DNA of 64,000 nucleotides from Acetobacter malorum. Its GTDB lineage: Bacteria; Pseudomonadota; Alphaproteobacteria; Acetobacterales; Acetobacteraceae. The stretch covers positions 186,001 through 250,000 of the forward strand of contig NZ_JOPG01000005.1 of NCBI RefSeq assembly GCF_002153605.1, in the 5' to 3' direction. A program made the translations under genes and the position numbers. Below are positions 14,518 through 23,348 of this stretch, one piece after another. The notes under the pieces are model-generated. The model saw nothing but the letters and a program-made list of their open reading frames with translations. It was not told where the DNA came from and did no database searches. Numbering within the stretch: position 1 is the stretch's first letter; every line of letters starts with the position of its first letter.

Positions 14518-15051
14518 ATGTCACGTGTAGGCAAATATCCCGTTGATGTTCCCGCCGGGGTGACTGTCTCGATTGCAGACGGTGTGTTCAAGGCGAAAGG
14601 GAAGCTGGGCGAACTCGCGTTGCCGCTTTCCTCTCACATTGAGGCGGAAATTTCAGACGGGAAAGTCGCGGTGCGTCCGGTTGGGACAGCAGCGCAGGCT
14701 CGTATGATGTGGGGTACAACTCGCGCACTGATTGCAACAGCAATCAAAGGCGTGTCTGAAGGGTTCTCAAAGGCTCTTGAGATTAACGGTACTGGTTACC
14801 GTGCTGCAGTGCAGGGTTCTAATCTTGTGATGAACCTGGGCTATTCTCACGACGTGGTTTATCCGATCCCGCAGGGTATCAAGATCTCCACGCCGCGTCC
14901 GACAGCTATTCTTGTCGAAGGTATCGATAAGCAGCGCGTTGGTCAGGTTGCTCTTGATATTCGCAGTTTTCGTAAGCCTGAGCCCTATAAAGGCAAAGGT
15001 GTGCGTTATGAGACGGAAACCATTCGTCGCAAGGAAGGCAAGAAGAAATAA
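14518..15051 (+). CDS. rplF: 50S ribosomal protein L6
   Basis: A 177-residue L6, located near the factor-binding site of the large subunit. [15 protein letters not shown] at the start and [20 protein letters not shown] at the end identify it. The last base of its TAA is the A of the rplR ATG. Confidence 0.99.
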   Translation: MSRVGKYPVDVPAGVTVSIADGVFKAKGKLGELALPLSSHIEAEISDGKVAVRPVGTAAQARMMWGTTRALIATAIKGVSEGFSKALEINGTGYRAAVQGSNLVMNLGYSHDVVYPIPQGIKISTPRPTAILVEGIDKQRVGQVALDIRSFRKPEPYKGKGVRYETETIRRKEGKKK

Positions 15052-15413
15052 TGAGCACTCAGCAGGAACTGCGGAACCGTCGGCGTGCTCGCCTGCGTTT
15101 TCAGCTCCGTCGCAAGGCTGGTGGTCGTCCGCGTCTGTCGGTCTTCCGGTCTGGCAAGAACATCTATGCACAGGTCATTGACGATGTGCGTGGCTGCACC
15201 CTTGCTGCCGCTTCCAGCCTGGATAAAGAACTTCGTCCGTCTCTGAAGAGCGGTGCCAACAAGGACAGCGCTGGCGCTGTTGGTAAACTTGTTGCGCAGC
15301 GTGCTGTGGCTGCAGGCGTCTCCCAGGTTGTTTTCGACAGGGGGTCGTATCTTTATCATGGGCGCGTGAAAGCCCTGGCGGAGGCTGCCCGTGAGGGCGG
15401 TCTCTCCTTCTGA
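15051..15413 (+). CDS. rplR: 50S ribosomal protein L18
   Basis: A 120-residue L18, a 5S rRNA binder. [20 protein letters not shown] and the end [14 protein letters not shown] are typical. It overlaps the rplF stop codon by one base (TAATG), a coupling arrangement. Confidence 0.99.
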   Translation: MSTQQELRNRRRARLRFQLRRKAGGRPRLSVFRSGKNIYAQVIDDVRGCTLAAASSLDKELRPSLKSGANKDSAGAVGKLVAQRAVAAGVSQVVFDRGSYLYHGRVKALAEAAREGGLSF

Positions 15414-15428
15414 GGAAAGGATCACGTA

Positions 15429-16007
15429 ATGGCTCGTGAACCAAGAGAAGGCGGTCGAGGCGGCCGTGATCGTGAACGCGAAGGCGATGAACTGGTTGAT
15501 AAGCTGGTAACCATCAACCGCGTTGCTAAGGTTGTTAAGGGTGGTCGGCGCTTTGCCTTCGCTGCTCTGGTTGTCGTTGGTGACCAGAAAGGCCGCGTTG
15601 GGTATGGTGCTGGTAAGGCCCGTGAAGTACCGGAAGCCATCCGTAAGGCAACGGAACGTGCCAAACGTGGCATGATCCGCGTACCGATGAAGGAAGGTCG
15701 TACGCTGCATCACGATGTGGCTGGTCACTTCGGTGCTGGTAAAGTGATCCTGCGCTCTGCTGAAGCAGGGACGGGGATCATCGCTGGCGGCCCGATGCGC
15801 GCTGTCTTCGAAAGCCTGGGCATCAATGATGTGGTTGCTAAGTCCCTCGGGACCCGTAACCCGCATAACATGGTGAAGGCGACGTTCTCTGCGCTGGAAC
15901 GGTGTGCAAGCCCGCGTTCTGTCGCCAACCGTCGCGGTAAGAAGGTTGCTGAAATCTTCGGTAAGCGCGACCAGGCCACTTCGGCTGTGGAGGCTGCAGA
16001 TGTCTGA
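15429..16007 (+). CDS. rpsE: 30S ribosomal protein S5
   Basis: A 192-residue S5, which takes part in translational accuracy and lines the mRNA entry. The N-terminus is charged and glycine/arginine-rich ([20 protein letters not shown]), followed by the classic [20 protein letters not shown] and [20 protein letters not shown]. It overlaps rpmD by eight bases. Confidence 0.99.
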   Translation: MAREPREGGRGGRDREREGDELVDKLVTINRVAKVVKGGRRFAFAALVVVGDQKGRVGYGAGKAREVPEAIRKATERAKRGMIRVPMKEGRTLHHDVAGHFGAGKVILRSAEAGTGIIAGGPMRAVFESLGINDVVAKSLGTRNPHNMVKATFSALERCASPRSVANRRGKKVAEIFGKRDQATSAVEAADV

Positions 16008-16185
16008 GGCGAAAACCTTTAAAGTCACCCAGATTGCGTCCGGTAACGGTCGCAAGCCTGGTCAGAAAGAGACCCTTGTGGGTCTCGGCCTGAACAAGAT
16101 CGGTCGTGAGCGGGTGTTGGAAGACACCCCCTCAACCCGCGGTATGGTCCGTAAGGTGGCCCACCTTGTGAAGGTGGAGGATTGA
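16000..16185 (+). CDS. rpmD: 50S ribosomal protein L30
   Basis: A 61-residue L30. The ATG at 16000 ([19 protein letters not shown]) overlaps the end of rpsE by eight bases; an upstream in-frame start would run deep into rpsE. The core [20 protein letters not shown] and the end [14 protein letters not shown] are typical. Confidence 0.97.
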   Translation: MSEAKTFKVTQIASGNGRKPGQKETLVGLGLNKIGRERVLEDTPSTRGMVRKVAHLVKVED

Positions 16186-16186
16186 T

Positions 16187-16678
16187 ATGAATCTGAACGA
16201 ACTGCGTGATAACGAAGGCTCTCGTTATCGCAAAAAGCGTCTCGGTCGTGGTATCGGTTCTGGCAAAGGCAAGACGTCCGGTAAAGGTGTGAAGGGGCAG
16301 AAAGCACGTGAAGGCGTGTCCCTGAACGGCTTTGAAGGTGGTCAGCTGCCGATCTACCGTCGTCTGCCGAAACGCGGCTTTAAGAACATTTTCCGCAAGG
16401 TCTATGCTCCGATTAACCTCGGTGCCATTGAAAAAGCCTTTGCTGAAGGCAAGCTTGAAGCTGGCGCGGCTGTGACGGAAGAAACGCTGAAAAACGCTGG
16501 CCTGATCGGCACTGGCAAATATGCCGGTGTGCGTATTCTGGCTGAAGGCGAACTGACCCGCGCTGTCACGTTCGAAGTGTCTGGTGCTTCTGCTTCTGCA
16601 GTGGCGGCTATTGAGAAAGCTGGCGGGTCCATCAAGGTCCTGGTTGCTCCCAAGGCTGCTGAAGCCAGCGCATCCTGA
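16187..16678 (+). CDS. rplO: 50S ribosomal protein L15
   Basis: A 163-residue L15, a late assembly protein contacting 23S rRNA. The glycine-rich N-terminus ([20 protein letters not shown]) and [18 protein letters not shown] are diagnostic. It starts one base after the rpmD stop and is the last ribosomal gene before secY. Confidence 0.99.
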   Translation: MNLNELRDNEGSRYRKKRLGRGIGSGKGKTSGKGVKGQKAREGVSLNGFEGGQLPIYRRLPKRGFKNIFRKVYAPINLGAIEKAFAEGKLEAGAAVTEETLKNAGLIGTGKYAGVRILAEGELTRAVTFEVSGASASAVAAIEKAGGSIKVLVAPKAAEASAS

Positions 16679-16684
16679 TGCTTT

Positions 16685-16719
16685 GGCCAGAAGGGCAGTC
16701 TCGTACTGTTCTTCTGGCC
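16685..16719 (+). other. Long hairpin between rplO and secY
   Basis: GGCCAGAA (16685-16692) pairs perfectly with TTCTGGCC (16712-16719), with an inner CAGT/ACTG stem (16696-16699 and 16705-16708). No T run follows. It lies in the 136-base gap between rplO and secY and could be an mRNA processing or expression-balancing element. Downstream sequence to the secY start shows a GAAAGGACGG ribosome-binding region and no gene. Confidence 0.5.
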
Positions 16720-16814
16720 GGTGCGTCTCCAGATGTGGTCTGGGTTAACTCTTAGACTATCATGACAGCGTCCCGCGTTATGTGGTGGCGCTGTTTGTGT
16801 GAAAGGACGGATGC

Positions 16815-18173
16815 ATGGCTTCCGCGGCCGAACAGCTGGCTGCCAACTTCAATGTGGGCTCCTTTGCCAAGGCAACCGAACTCAAAAAGCGGATTTGGTT
16901 CACTCTTGGTGCGCTGATCATCTACCGTCTTGGTACTTACATCCCGGTTCCGGGTGTGGATGCCACGGTTATGGGACAGCTGCTGGCCCAGCATCAGGGT
17001 GGCATTCTGGGCATGTTCAACATGTTCACCGGTGGTGCGCTTGGGCGTATGACTGTTTTTGCCCTGAATATCATGCCTTACATCTCTGCCTCAATTATCG
17101 TGCAGTTGATGTCTACGGCTGTTCCCTCTCTGGAAGCCTTGAAGAAAGAAGGTGAACAGGGACGGAAAAAGCTTAATCAGTACACCCGCTATCTTACTGT
17201 GTTTATTGCTTTGTTTCAGGCTTACGGCATTGCCGTCGGTCTTGAGAATATGCATAGCGCGGCAGGATCTGCGGTTGTTAATCCCGGCGTATTCTTTCTG
17301 GTTTCCTGCGTGATCACCTTGGTGGGTGGCACCATGTTCCTGATGTGGCTGGGTGAACAGATTACCTCCCGCGGTGTTGGGAACGGGATCTCACTGATTA
17401 TCTTTGCCGGTATTGTGGCGAACCTGCCGCATGCGATGGCGAGCTTGTTCCAGCTTGGTTATACGGGTGCGCTTTCACCCTTTTTCGTGTTGGTGTTCTT
17501 GGTTCTGGCCGCGGTGACTATCACGTTCATCGTGTTTATGGAGCAGGCACAGCGACGCGTTGTGATCCAGTACCCCAAGCGTCAGATGGGGCAGAGGATG
17601 TTTGGGGGGGATACCACCCATATGCCTCTCAAAGTGAATACCGCGGGCGTAATCCCGCCGATTTTTGCATCATCTGTGCTGCTGATTCCCGTAACGATTT
17701 CTGGCTTCATGAACGGCAAATCTATGCCGGGATGGCTTTCGTTTCTGGGTGAGGAACTGGGGCAGGGGCAGCCGCTCTATATGCTGTTCTATGCTGCGAT
17801 GATCGTGTTCTTCTCGTATTTCTATGCGGCGGTCACGTTTAACCCGGCGGAGACGGCAGATAACCTGCGCAAGCAGGGGGGCTTTATTCCCGGGATTCGT
17901 CCCGGTGCTGCAACGGCAACCTACTTCGATAAGATTCTGACGCGCCTGACGACGATTGGCGCTGCCTACATGGTTCTTGTGTGTCTGCTGCCGCAGATTT
18001 TGATCAGCCGTTACAACGTGCCGTTCTACTTTGGGGGCACCAGTCTGATCATTATCGTGTCAGTCACGATTGATACCGTGACGCAGGTGCAGTCGCATCT
18101 TGTCGCGCACCAGTATCAGGGGCTTATGCGGCGCTCCCGTGGAGGCAAGAAGCAGAGGATTATCAGACGATGA
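16815..18173 (+). CDS. secY: Preprotein translocase channel subunit SecY
   Basis: A 452-residue inner-membrane SecY, the channel of the Sec translocon. The first membrane segment begins near residue 20 (IWFTLGALIIYRLGTYIPVPG), and ten hydrophobic segments can be followed to the cytoplasmic tail RSRGGKKQRIIRR. The conserved plug-side stretch FNMFTGGALGRMTVFALNIMPYIS is intact. The ATG at 16815 fits the family; an ATG four bases earlier is out of frame. It overlaps adk by four bases. Confidence 0.98.
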   Translation: MASAAEQLAANFNVGSFAKATELKKRIWFTLGALIIYRLGTYIPVPGVDATVMGQLLAQHQGGILGMFNMFTGGALGRMTVFALNIMPYISASIIVQLMSTAVPSLEALKKEGEQGRKKLNQYTRYLTVFIALFQAYGIAVGLENMHSAAGSAVVNPGVFFLVSCVITLVGGTMFLMWLGEQITSRGVGNGISLIIFAGIVANLPHAMASLFQLGYTGALSPFFVLVFLVLAAVTITFIVFMEQAQRRVVIQYPKRQMGQRMFGGDTTHMPLKVNTAGVIPPIFASSVLLIPVTISGFMNGKSMPGWLSFLGEELGQGQPLYMLFYAAMIVFFSYFYAAVTFNPAETADNLRKQGGFIPGIRPGAATATYFDKILTRLTTIGAAYMVLVCLLPQILISRYNVPFYFGGTSLIIIVSVTIDTVTQVQSHLVAHQYQGLMRRSRGGKKQRIIRR

Positions 18174-18820
18174 ACGTTATTTTTCTGGGACCTCCCGGTG
18201 CCGGGAAGGGGACGCAGTCCAAGCGGCTCGAAGAGCAATACGGTCTGGTGCAGATCTCAACCGGTGACATGCTGCGTGCAGAAGTTGCCCGGGGGTCTGA
18301 TATCGGGAAGCAGGCGAAGTCACTCATGGATGCCGGGCGACTGGTACCTGATGAGCTGATTATTGCCATGCTGCACTCCCGCATTGCGCAGCCTGATTGT
18401 GCAAAAGGATTCATCCTGGATGGATTCCCGCGCACGCTCGGGCAGGCAGATGCTCTGGATAAGATGCTCTCAGCCGAAAATAAAAAAATAGATGTGGTTC
18501 TGTTTCTGGATGTTGATGAAGACATTCTGGCAGACCGAATCTCCGGACGCTTTACGTGCAACAAATGTGGCGCGACGTACAACGAAGTCTCCAAGCCTCC
18601 CCAGAAGGAAGGTGAGTGTGATGTGTGCGGAAGCCATGAATTCAAGCGTCGGGCGGACGACAAGCGCGAAACGGTTGTGGAGCGCCTGAAGGAGTATCGG
18701 AATCTGACGGCTCCGATTCTTCCTTTTTATGAAAAAACCGGACGGCTTTATAAAATTAATGGAATGCTTCCGACCGCTCAGGTCACGGCAGACATTGAAG
18801 CTGTCATGGCTGGGAAGTGA
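18170..18820 (+). CDS. adk: Adenylate kinase with zinc-binding lid
   Basis: A 216-residue long-form adenylate kinase (ATP + AMP to 2 ADP). The P-loop GPPGAGKGT is at 7-15 and the AMP-binding region at about 31-90 (DGFPRTLGQADAL). Cys130, Cys133, Cys150 and Cys153 form a four-cysteine zinc knuckle in the lid; enterobacterial Adk lacks these. It overlaps secY by ATGA, the usual secY-adk coupling. Confidence 0.98.
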   Translation: MNVIFLGPPGAGKGTQSKRLEEQYGLVQISTGDMLRAEVARGSDIGKQAKSLMDAGRLVPDELIIAMLHSRIAQPDCAKGFILDGFPRTLGQADALDKMLSAENKKIDVVLFLDVDEDILADRISGRFTCNKCGATYNEVSKPPQKEGECDVCGSHEFKRRADDKRETVVERLKEYRNLTAPILPFYEKTGRLYKINGMLPTAQVTADIEAVMAGK

Positions 18821-18848
18821 CAGCTCACGAAAAAGTGATCTGTTTTCG

Positions 18849-18875
18849 TTGACTTGTGCGGGTGGCCGGTATATT
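18849..18875 (+). promoter_or_regulatory. Candidate promoter of rpsM-rpsK-rpoA-rplQ
   Basis: TTGACT (18849-18854) and TATATT (18870-18875) are separated by 15 bases; a TATTTC alternative two bases later gives 17. It lies in the 138-base spacer after adk, about 85 bases ahead of rpsM. The same TTGACTT core occurs ahead of rpsL. The element is seen; its use is inferred. Confidence 0.4.
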
Positions 18876-18958
18876 TCGCGGCCACTGATTGAAATCATGC
18901 ATCCATGTGGATGCCAGTAGTGTTCGACCAGCGAGTTGGACCGACAGGAGTGTAAAGC

Positions 18959-19336
18959 GTGGCACGTATTGCCGGCGTGAATGTCCCGACGAACAAACGG
19001 GTTGTTATCGGGCTTCAGTATATTTACGGAATTGGCGCAACCAAAGCGGCTCAGATCTGCGAGAAAGTCGGCATTGCCGACGCAAAGCGGGTGAACGAGC
19101 TGAGCGATGACGAAATCGCAAAGCTGCGTGAAGTGATCGACACCGACTATCGCGTTGAAGGTGATCTGCGTCGTGAAGTCGCAATGAACATCAAGCGTCT
19201 GATGGATCTGGGTTGCTATCGCGGTCTTCGTCACCGTCGCGGTCTGCCGGTGCATGGTCAGAGAACCCACACCAACGCCCGTACGCGTAAGGGTAAGGCT
19301 GTGGCTATCGCTGGTAAAAAGAAAGCCACGCGTTAA
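18959..19336 (+). CDS. rpsM: 30S ribosomal protein S13 (GTG start)
   Basis: A 125-residue S13, which contacts P-site tRNA and S19. The start is GTG at 18959 (then [21 protein letters not shown]), supported by a CAGGAG ribosome-binding site at 18945-18950 and by exact alignment with the family N-terminus. [20 protein letters not shown] near the end is diagnostic. Confidence 0.97.
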   Translation: MARIAGVNVPTNKRVVIGLQYIYGIGATKAAQICEKVGIADAKRVNELSDDEIAKLREVIDTDYRVEGDLRREVAMNIKRLMDLGCYRGLRHRRGLPVHGQRTHTNARTRKGKAVAIAGKKKATR

Positions 19337-19403
19337 TCTGATTTGTTGAGGATCTCCGGACGGCTTTTGCGGGCTTCTGGGCAGGGACTGAGGTAGGAAA
19401 ACA

Positions 19404-19796
19404 ATGGCGAAAGCCGCTACACCGCGTATTCGTAAAAAAGAGCGCAAGAACATTATTTCTGGCGTGGCACATGTTCTGTCCACGTTTAACAACACCATGA
19501 TCACCATCTCTGATGCCCAGGGGAATGCAATTTCCTGGTCTTCCGCTGGTGCTCAGGGCTTCAAAGGCTCCCGTAAGTCTACGCCGTATGCGGCGCAGGT
19601 TGCTGCTGAAGACGCAGGCCGCAAGGCTCGCGAACACGGCATGGAAACGCTGGAAATCGAAGTCTCCGGTCCTGGGTCAGGGCGTGAGAGCGCACTGCGT
19701 GCTCTGCAGGCTGTCGGTTTTTCCATCACCTCTATCCGTGACATGACCCCGGTGCCGCACAACGGTTGCCGCCCGCGTAAGCGTCGTCGCGTCTAA
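19404..19796 (+). CDS. rpsK: 30S ribosomal protein S11
   Basis: A 130-residue S11 of the small-subunit platform. The RKKERKNI start, [11 protein letters not shown]-type stretch and the basic end [14 protein letters not shown] are typical. It lies 67 bases after rpsM, with the ribosome-binding site GAGGTAGGAAA just upstream. Confidence 0.99.
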   Translation: MAKAATPRIRKKERKNIISGVAHVLSTFNNTMITISDAQGNAISWSSAGAQGFKGSRKSTPYAAQVAAEDAGRKAREHGMETLEIEVSGPGSGRESALRALQAVGFSITSIRDMTPVPHNGCRPRKRRRV

Positions 19797-19908
19797 GCAT
19801 TGAGGCTGTGCGGCTACCTAACAGTAGCCGCCGTCTTTTCGCTGTTCTGTTAATTTTCTGAGAAATCGCTGCATCAGCAGTGTTTTTTCATATTGAAAGG
19901 CCGGTACC

Positions 19909-20928
19909 TTGGTCCTTCAGAAAAACTGGCAATCTCTGATCAAGCCCGAAAAGCTTGAAGTCGAATCCGGTGTGGAACCGACACGTATTGCGACGGTTGT
20001 GGCAGAACCGCTCGAACGCGGTTTTGGTATGACTCTGGGTAACGCCCTGCGTCGTGTGCTGTTGTCTTCCCTGCAGGGGGCTGCTGTTACGGCCGTGCAG
20101 ATTGACGGCGTCCTGCATGAGTTCTCTTCCGTTGCTGGCGTGCGCGAAGATGTGACGGACATTGTCCTGAACATCAAACAGCTTGCGCTGCGTATGCATG
20201 GTGAAGGGCCGAAGCGCATGGTGCTGACGGCGACTGGCCCCGGTGAAGTGCGTGCCGGCCAGATCCAGACCGGGCATGACATTGAAGTCATGAACCCTGA
20301 TCTGGTGCTCTGCACGCTGGATGACGGCGTGAAGCTGGGCATGGAATTCGTGGTGAACATGGGCAAGGGCTATGTCCCTGCCGCTGCAAACCGTCCGGAA
20401 GATGCGCCGATCGGTCTTATTCCGATTGATGCCATCTATTCTCCGGTCAAGCGCGTGTCTTACAAAGTGGAGCCGACCCGTGTTGGTCAGGTCACCGACT
20501 TTGATAAGCTGCTGCTGACGGTGGAAACTAACGGCGCCATCACGCCGGAAGATGCAGTTGCTCTTGCTGCCCGAATCCTTCAGGATCAGCTGCAGCTGTT
20601 CATCAACTTTGACGAGCCGCGTCCGGTTCAGGCTGAAGAGCCGCAGGATGACCTGCCCTTCAACCGTAACCTGCTGCGTAAGGTGGATGAGCTTGAACTG
20701 TCTGTTCGTAGCGCAAACTGCCTGAAGAACGACAACATCATCTATATCGGGGACCTGGTCCAGAAGAGCGAGCAGGAAATGCTGCGCACTCCGAACTTCG
20801 GGCGTAAGTCTCTGAACGAGATCAAGGAAGTCCTGACCTCCATGGGGCTTTCTCTGGGTATGAATGTGCCGGCCTGGCCGCCGGAAAATATTGAAGATCT
20901 GGCAAAGCGGCTTGATGAGCCGTTCTAA
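19909..20928 (+). CDS. rpoA: RNA polymerase alpha subunit (TTG start)
   Basis: A 339-residue alpha subunit. The N-terminal dimerisation domain has [21 protein letters not shown], and the C-terminal domain, from about residue 255, has [21 protein letters not shown] and the promoter/UP-element-contacting [14 protein letters not shown]. The start is TTG at 19909 ([18 protein letters not shown]), placed by family N-terminus and by GAAAGG eight to ten bases upstream; no ATG is available there. A rare start codon may tune its level relative to ribosomal neighbours. Confidence 0.96.
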   Translation: MVLQKNWQSLIKPEKLEVESGVEPTRIATVVAEPLERGFGMTLGNALRRVLLSSLQGAAVTAVQIDGVLHEFSSVAGVREDVTDIVLNIKQLALRMHGEGPKRMVLTATGPGEVRAGQIQTGHDIEVMNPDLVLCTLDDGVKLGMEFVVNMGKGYVPAAANRPEDAPIGLIPIDAIYSPVKRVSYKVEPTRVGQVTDFDKLLLTVETNGAITPEDAVALAARILQDQLQLFINFDEPRPVQAEEPQDDLPFNRNLLRKVDELELSVRSANCLKNDNIIYIGDLVQKSEQEMLRTPNFGRKSLNEIKEVLTSMGLSLGMNVPAWPPENIEDLAKRLDEPF

Positions 20929-20958
20929 GTCCATATCTTACTGACTAGGAACTGAACT

Positions 20959-21384
20959 ATGCGTCACCGGATGGCCGGCAGAAAGCTCGGCGTAACCTCT
21001 TCTCACCGCGCGGCAATGTTTCGCAACATGGCCGTTGCTCTCATCAAACACGAGCAGATCACGACCACTCTGCCCAAGGCGAAGGAACTGCGTCCCGTCG
21101 TCGAAAAGCTGATCACGCTGGGCAAACGTGGTGATCTGCATGCACGTCGTCAGGCTTATGCCATGCTGCGTGACGAAGTGATCGTGAAGAAACTGTTCTC
21201 TGCGATTGCTGAACGCTACAAAGGCCGCACCGGTGGGTATTCCCGCGTGATGCGCGCTGGCATGCGTTATGGCGATGCCGCCGACATGGCTGTGATCGAA
21301 CTGGTCGACCGCGATGTCAGCGCGAAGGGCCAGGATAGCGGGCCCCGTCCGGAAGTGACGGAATCGCACGATCTGGCAGCCTAA
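20959..21384 (+). CDS. rplQ: 50S ribosomal protein L17
   Basis: A 141-residue L17. [24 protein letters not shown] and the [17 protein letters not shown] region are typical. It is the last gene of the alpha operon and is followed by a series of hairpins ending in a strong terminator. Confidence 0.99.
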   Translation: MRHRMAGRKLGVTSSHRAAMFRNMAVALIKHEQITTTLPKAKELRPVVEKLITLGKRGDLHARRQAYAMLRDEVIVKKLFSAIAERYKGRTGGYSRVMRAGMRYGDAADMAVIELVDRDVSAKGQDSGPRPEVTESHDLAA

Positions 21385-21405
21385 GGCTTTCAGAGTTTGA
21401 TTTGG

Positions 21406-21476
21406 GAGGCCGGCTTCTTCATGCCGGTCTCTTCTGCCACTCTGGCAGAGGCGCCCGCTTATGGTGGGCGTTTTTA
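21406..21476 (+). terminator. Three-hairpin terminator after rplQ
   Basis: Three stems follow each other: AGGCCGGC with GCCGGTCT (21407-21414, 21423-21430), CTGCC with GGCAG (21434-21438, 21444-21448), and CGCCCGC with GTGGGCG (21452-21458, 21464-21470). The last is followed by TTTTT and is a good intrinsic terminator. It closes the ribosomal/rpoA block. Confidence 0.8.
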
Positions 21477-21701
21477 TCAGCCCGGATGTTGAGTTTTGCT
21501 CCGTCCAAGCGGCTGTATGGGTGAGATCTCAGGATCTGTCTGTTTCGTCTGAAGTCTGACGAATACCCAACCAAAAATCGTTTTTTTCGGTCCTTTGCGA
21601 GCACTCCCGCAAGGTTCCGTAAGGTGATGTGCCCAAAGCCCCCGCAATGAGGCGAGGTGTCTTTATTTCGTGCCGTCACCGCATGTCAGGAGAGCATGTA
21701 G
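21477..21701 (+). promoter_or_regulatory. Spacer ahead of the polyol transporter, with an inverted repeat
   Basis: No credible gene was seen. TTCGTC (21544-21549) and GACGAA (21558-21563) form an inverted repeat with eight bases between them, which could be a regulator site. TTGCG/CGCAA pair at about 21596-21613. AGGAG at 21688-21692 serves the gene at 21702. No convincing -35/-10 pair was found. Confidence 0.3.
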
Positions 21702-23030
21702 ATGCAGACAGCAACTCAGCAGGAAAAACCACACTTAATAGACAGGATGGGCATCCCACGTCCCTTACTTTGGGGCTTTGTCGGGCTTTTGCTTTTCATG
21801 ATCGGGGACGGGGTTGAAGCCGGGTATCTGGCACCGTACCTGGAAGGGCAGGGGCAGTCCTCCACACGCGTTGCACTGCTGTTTACCATTTACGGTGTTG
21901 CTGTTTCCATCTCCTCCTGGCTCTCCGGCCCGCTGTCTGACCTGTGGGGCCCTAAGAAAGTTATGTGGGCCGGCCTCTGGATCTGGGGCGTTTTTGAAGT
22001 CCTGTTTCTGCTGCTGGGCCTCCAGCCCAACAACTATCAGATGATGATGGTGGCCTATACGGCTCGTGGTCTGGGCTACCCGCTGTTTGCTTATGGCTTT
22101 CTGGTGTGGATTGCTGCGGCAACGCCGGCACGTCAGCTTGGCTCTGCTGCTGGCTGGTTCTGGTTTGCCTTCTCTGGTGGTCTGCCCACGCTGGGCTCTC
22201 TCTTTGCCAGCTTTGCCATTCCGCGCATTGGGGAAATGGGCACGTTCTGGTCATCTCTGATTCTGGTGATGGCAGGTGGCCTTGTGGCTCTGCTGTTCAC
22301 GCGGGAGCCGCGCGGTATGCAGCGCCTCAGCCCGCCGGACGTGACGCTGAAGCAGGCCATGTTTGGCTCCATCAGCATCATCTGGAGAGAGCCGAAGACG
22401 CTGGTGGCTGGTATTGTCCGCACCATCAACACGTCTTCTGAATATGCCTTTCTGGTGATTATGCCGGGTGTGTTTACCAAGCTGGTCGGGTTCTCTCTTG
22501 AGCAGTGGCTCCAGCTTCTGTCCATCGTGTTCCTGAGCAACATCATCTTCAACCTGCTTTCCGGCATGATGGCGGATAAGCTCGGCCCGCGGACGGTTGT
22601 GGCGATTGGTGGCGGTCTTGGTGCAGCGATCTCTGTTCCGCTGTTCTATTATGTCCCGCTGTCTTTCACGCATAACTTCCCCATCGCGGCGGCTATGGGT
22701 GTGCTGTATGGCGCGTCTCTGGCGTCCTTCGTGCCGCTGTCCGGCCTGATGCCGCAGGTTTGCCCGCGTGAGAAAGCCGCAGCCCTGTCCATTCTGGGTC
22801 TGGGTGCTGGTGCCAGCACATGGGTCGGTCCGGCGATTGTGACCTGGTTTGAAGGCTGGCGCGGTGTTGAAGGCGTGATCTGGATCTTCAGCGGTCTGTA
22901 TGTCGTTTCCGCACTGCTGACGCTGATGATCACAGTGTCTCCGGAAGCCCGCGCGCAGATCCGCAAGGATGAGCTGAGCGAAGCACAGGCTGACCGTGAA
23001 GCCGCGATGCATGCAGTCGGTAACCAGTAA
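21702..23030 (+). CDS. MFS transporter of the polyol permease (RbtT/DalT/CsbX) type
   Basis: A 442-residue inner-membrane protein with about 12 hydrophobic segments. The start (IPRPLLWGFVGLLLFMIGDG), the motif IPRIGEMGTFW at about residue 170, and GLGYPLFAYGFLVWI resemble bacterial ribitol and arabitol permeases (RbtT, DalT) and CsbX. The substrate is therefore probably a sugar alcohol or related compound taken up by proton symport, but no dehydrogenase, kinase or regulator lies beside it, so this is unconfirmed. It stands alone between terminators. Confidence 0.75.
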   Translation: MQTATQQEKPHLIDRMGIPRPLLWGFVGLLLFMIGDGVEAGYLAPYLEGQGQSSTRVALLFTIYGVAVSISSWLSGPLSDLWGPKKVMWAGLWIWGVFEVLFLLLGLQPNNYQMMMVAYTARGLGYPLFAYGFLVWIAAATPARQLGSAAGWFWFAFSGGLPTLGSLFASFAIPRIGEMGTFWSSLILVMAGGLVALLFTREPRGMQRLSPPDVTLKQAMFGSISIIWREPKTLVAGIVRTINTSSEYAFLVIMPGVFTKLVGFSLEQWLQLLSIVFLSNIIFNLLSGMMADKLGPRTVVAIGGGLGAAISVPLFYYVPLSFTHNFPIAAAMGVLYGASLASFVPLSGLMPQVCPREKAAALSILGLGAGASTWVGPAIVTWFEGWRGVEGVIWIFSGLYVVSALLTLMITVSPEARAQIRKDELSEAQADREAAMHAVGNQ

Positions 23031-23090
23031 AAACCGGAAGGCAAACGCCGCTCTGGTTTAAAGACGTCTGGTGTGTGAAGGGCCGTGCTT

Positions 23091-23213
23091 CTCCCGTCTT
23101 CAGGGTGACCTGAAAGGGAGGGGCGCGGTCTTTTGCTCTTCAACGGTGCGAGCCGCATGGGAAGGAGCGTGCTGTGATGGGAACAACCCCCCATCGCGGG
23201 CGCTCCTTTTTTT
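23091..23213 (+). terminator. Two hairpins ending the polyol transporter transcript
   Basis: The first hairpin joins CTCCC and TTCAGG (23091-23104) to CCTGAA and GGGAG (23109-23120). The second is long: GGAGCG (23164-23169) with CGCTCC (23201-23206), and inside it GATGGG (23176-23181) with CCCATC (23190-23195). A run of seven T follows at 23207-23213, making it a strong terminator. The rest of the 318-base gap holds only the promoter candidate below. Confidence 0.85.
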
Positions 23214-23278
23214 GTCAGAGTTCGAGATTGCCCGGCAGCTATGGCAAAAGGGAATAATCTCCATTTCCGATTGTGGCA

Positions 23279-23307
23279 TTGACAGGTCATCGGATTTTCT
23301 CACTATT
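23279..23307 (+). promoter_or_regulatory. Candidate promoter of the ABC importer operon
   Basis: A perfect TTGACA at 23279-23284 is followed after 17 bases by ACTATT (23302-23307), a weak -10. It lies about 40 bases ahead of the first gene of the importer and just beyond the preceding terminator. Confidence 0.4.
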
Positions 23308-23348
23308 GCGTGTAGGTATTAAACGCTTTTGCTCAGCGTGGTGATGAA

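Noticed and set aside
23071-23322. 83-codon plus-strand open frame after the polyol transporter
   Set aside because: It runs straight through a strong terminator and the promoter region of the ABC operon, without a ribosome-binding site or family resemblance.
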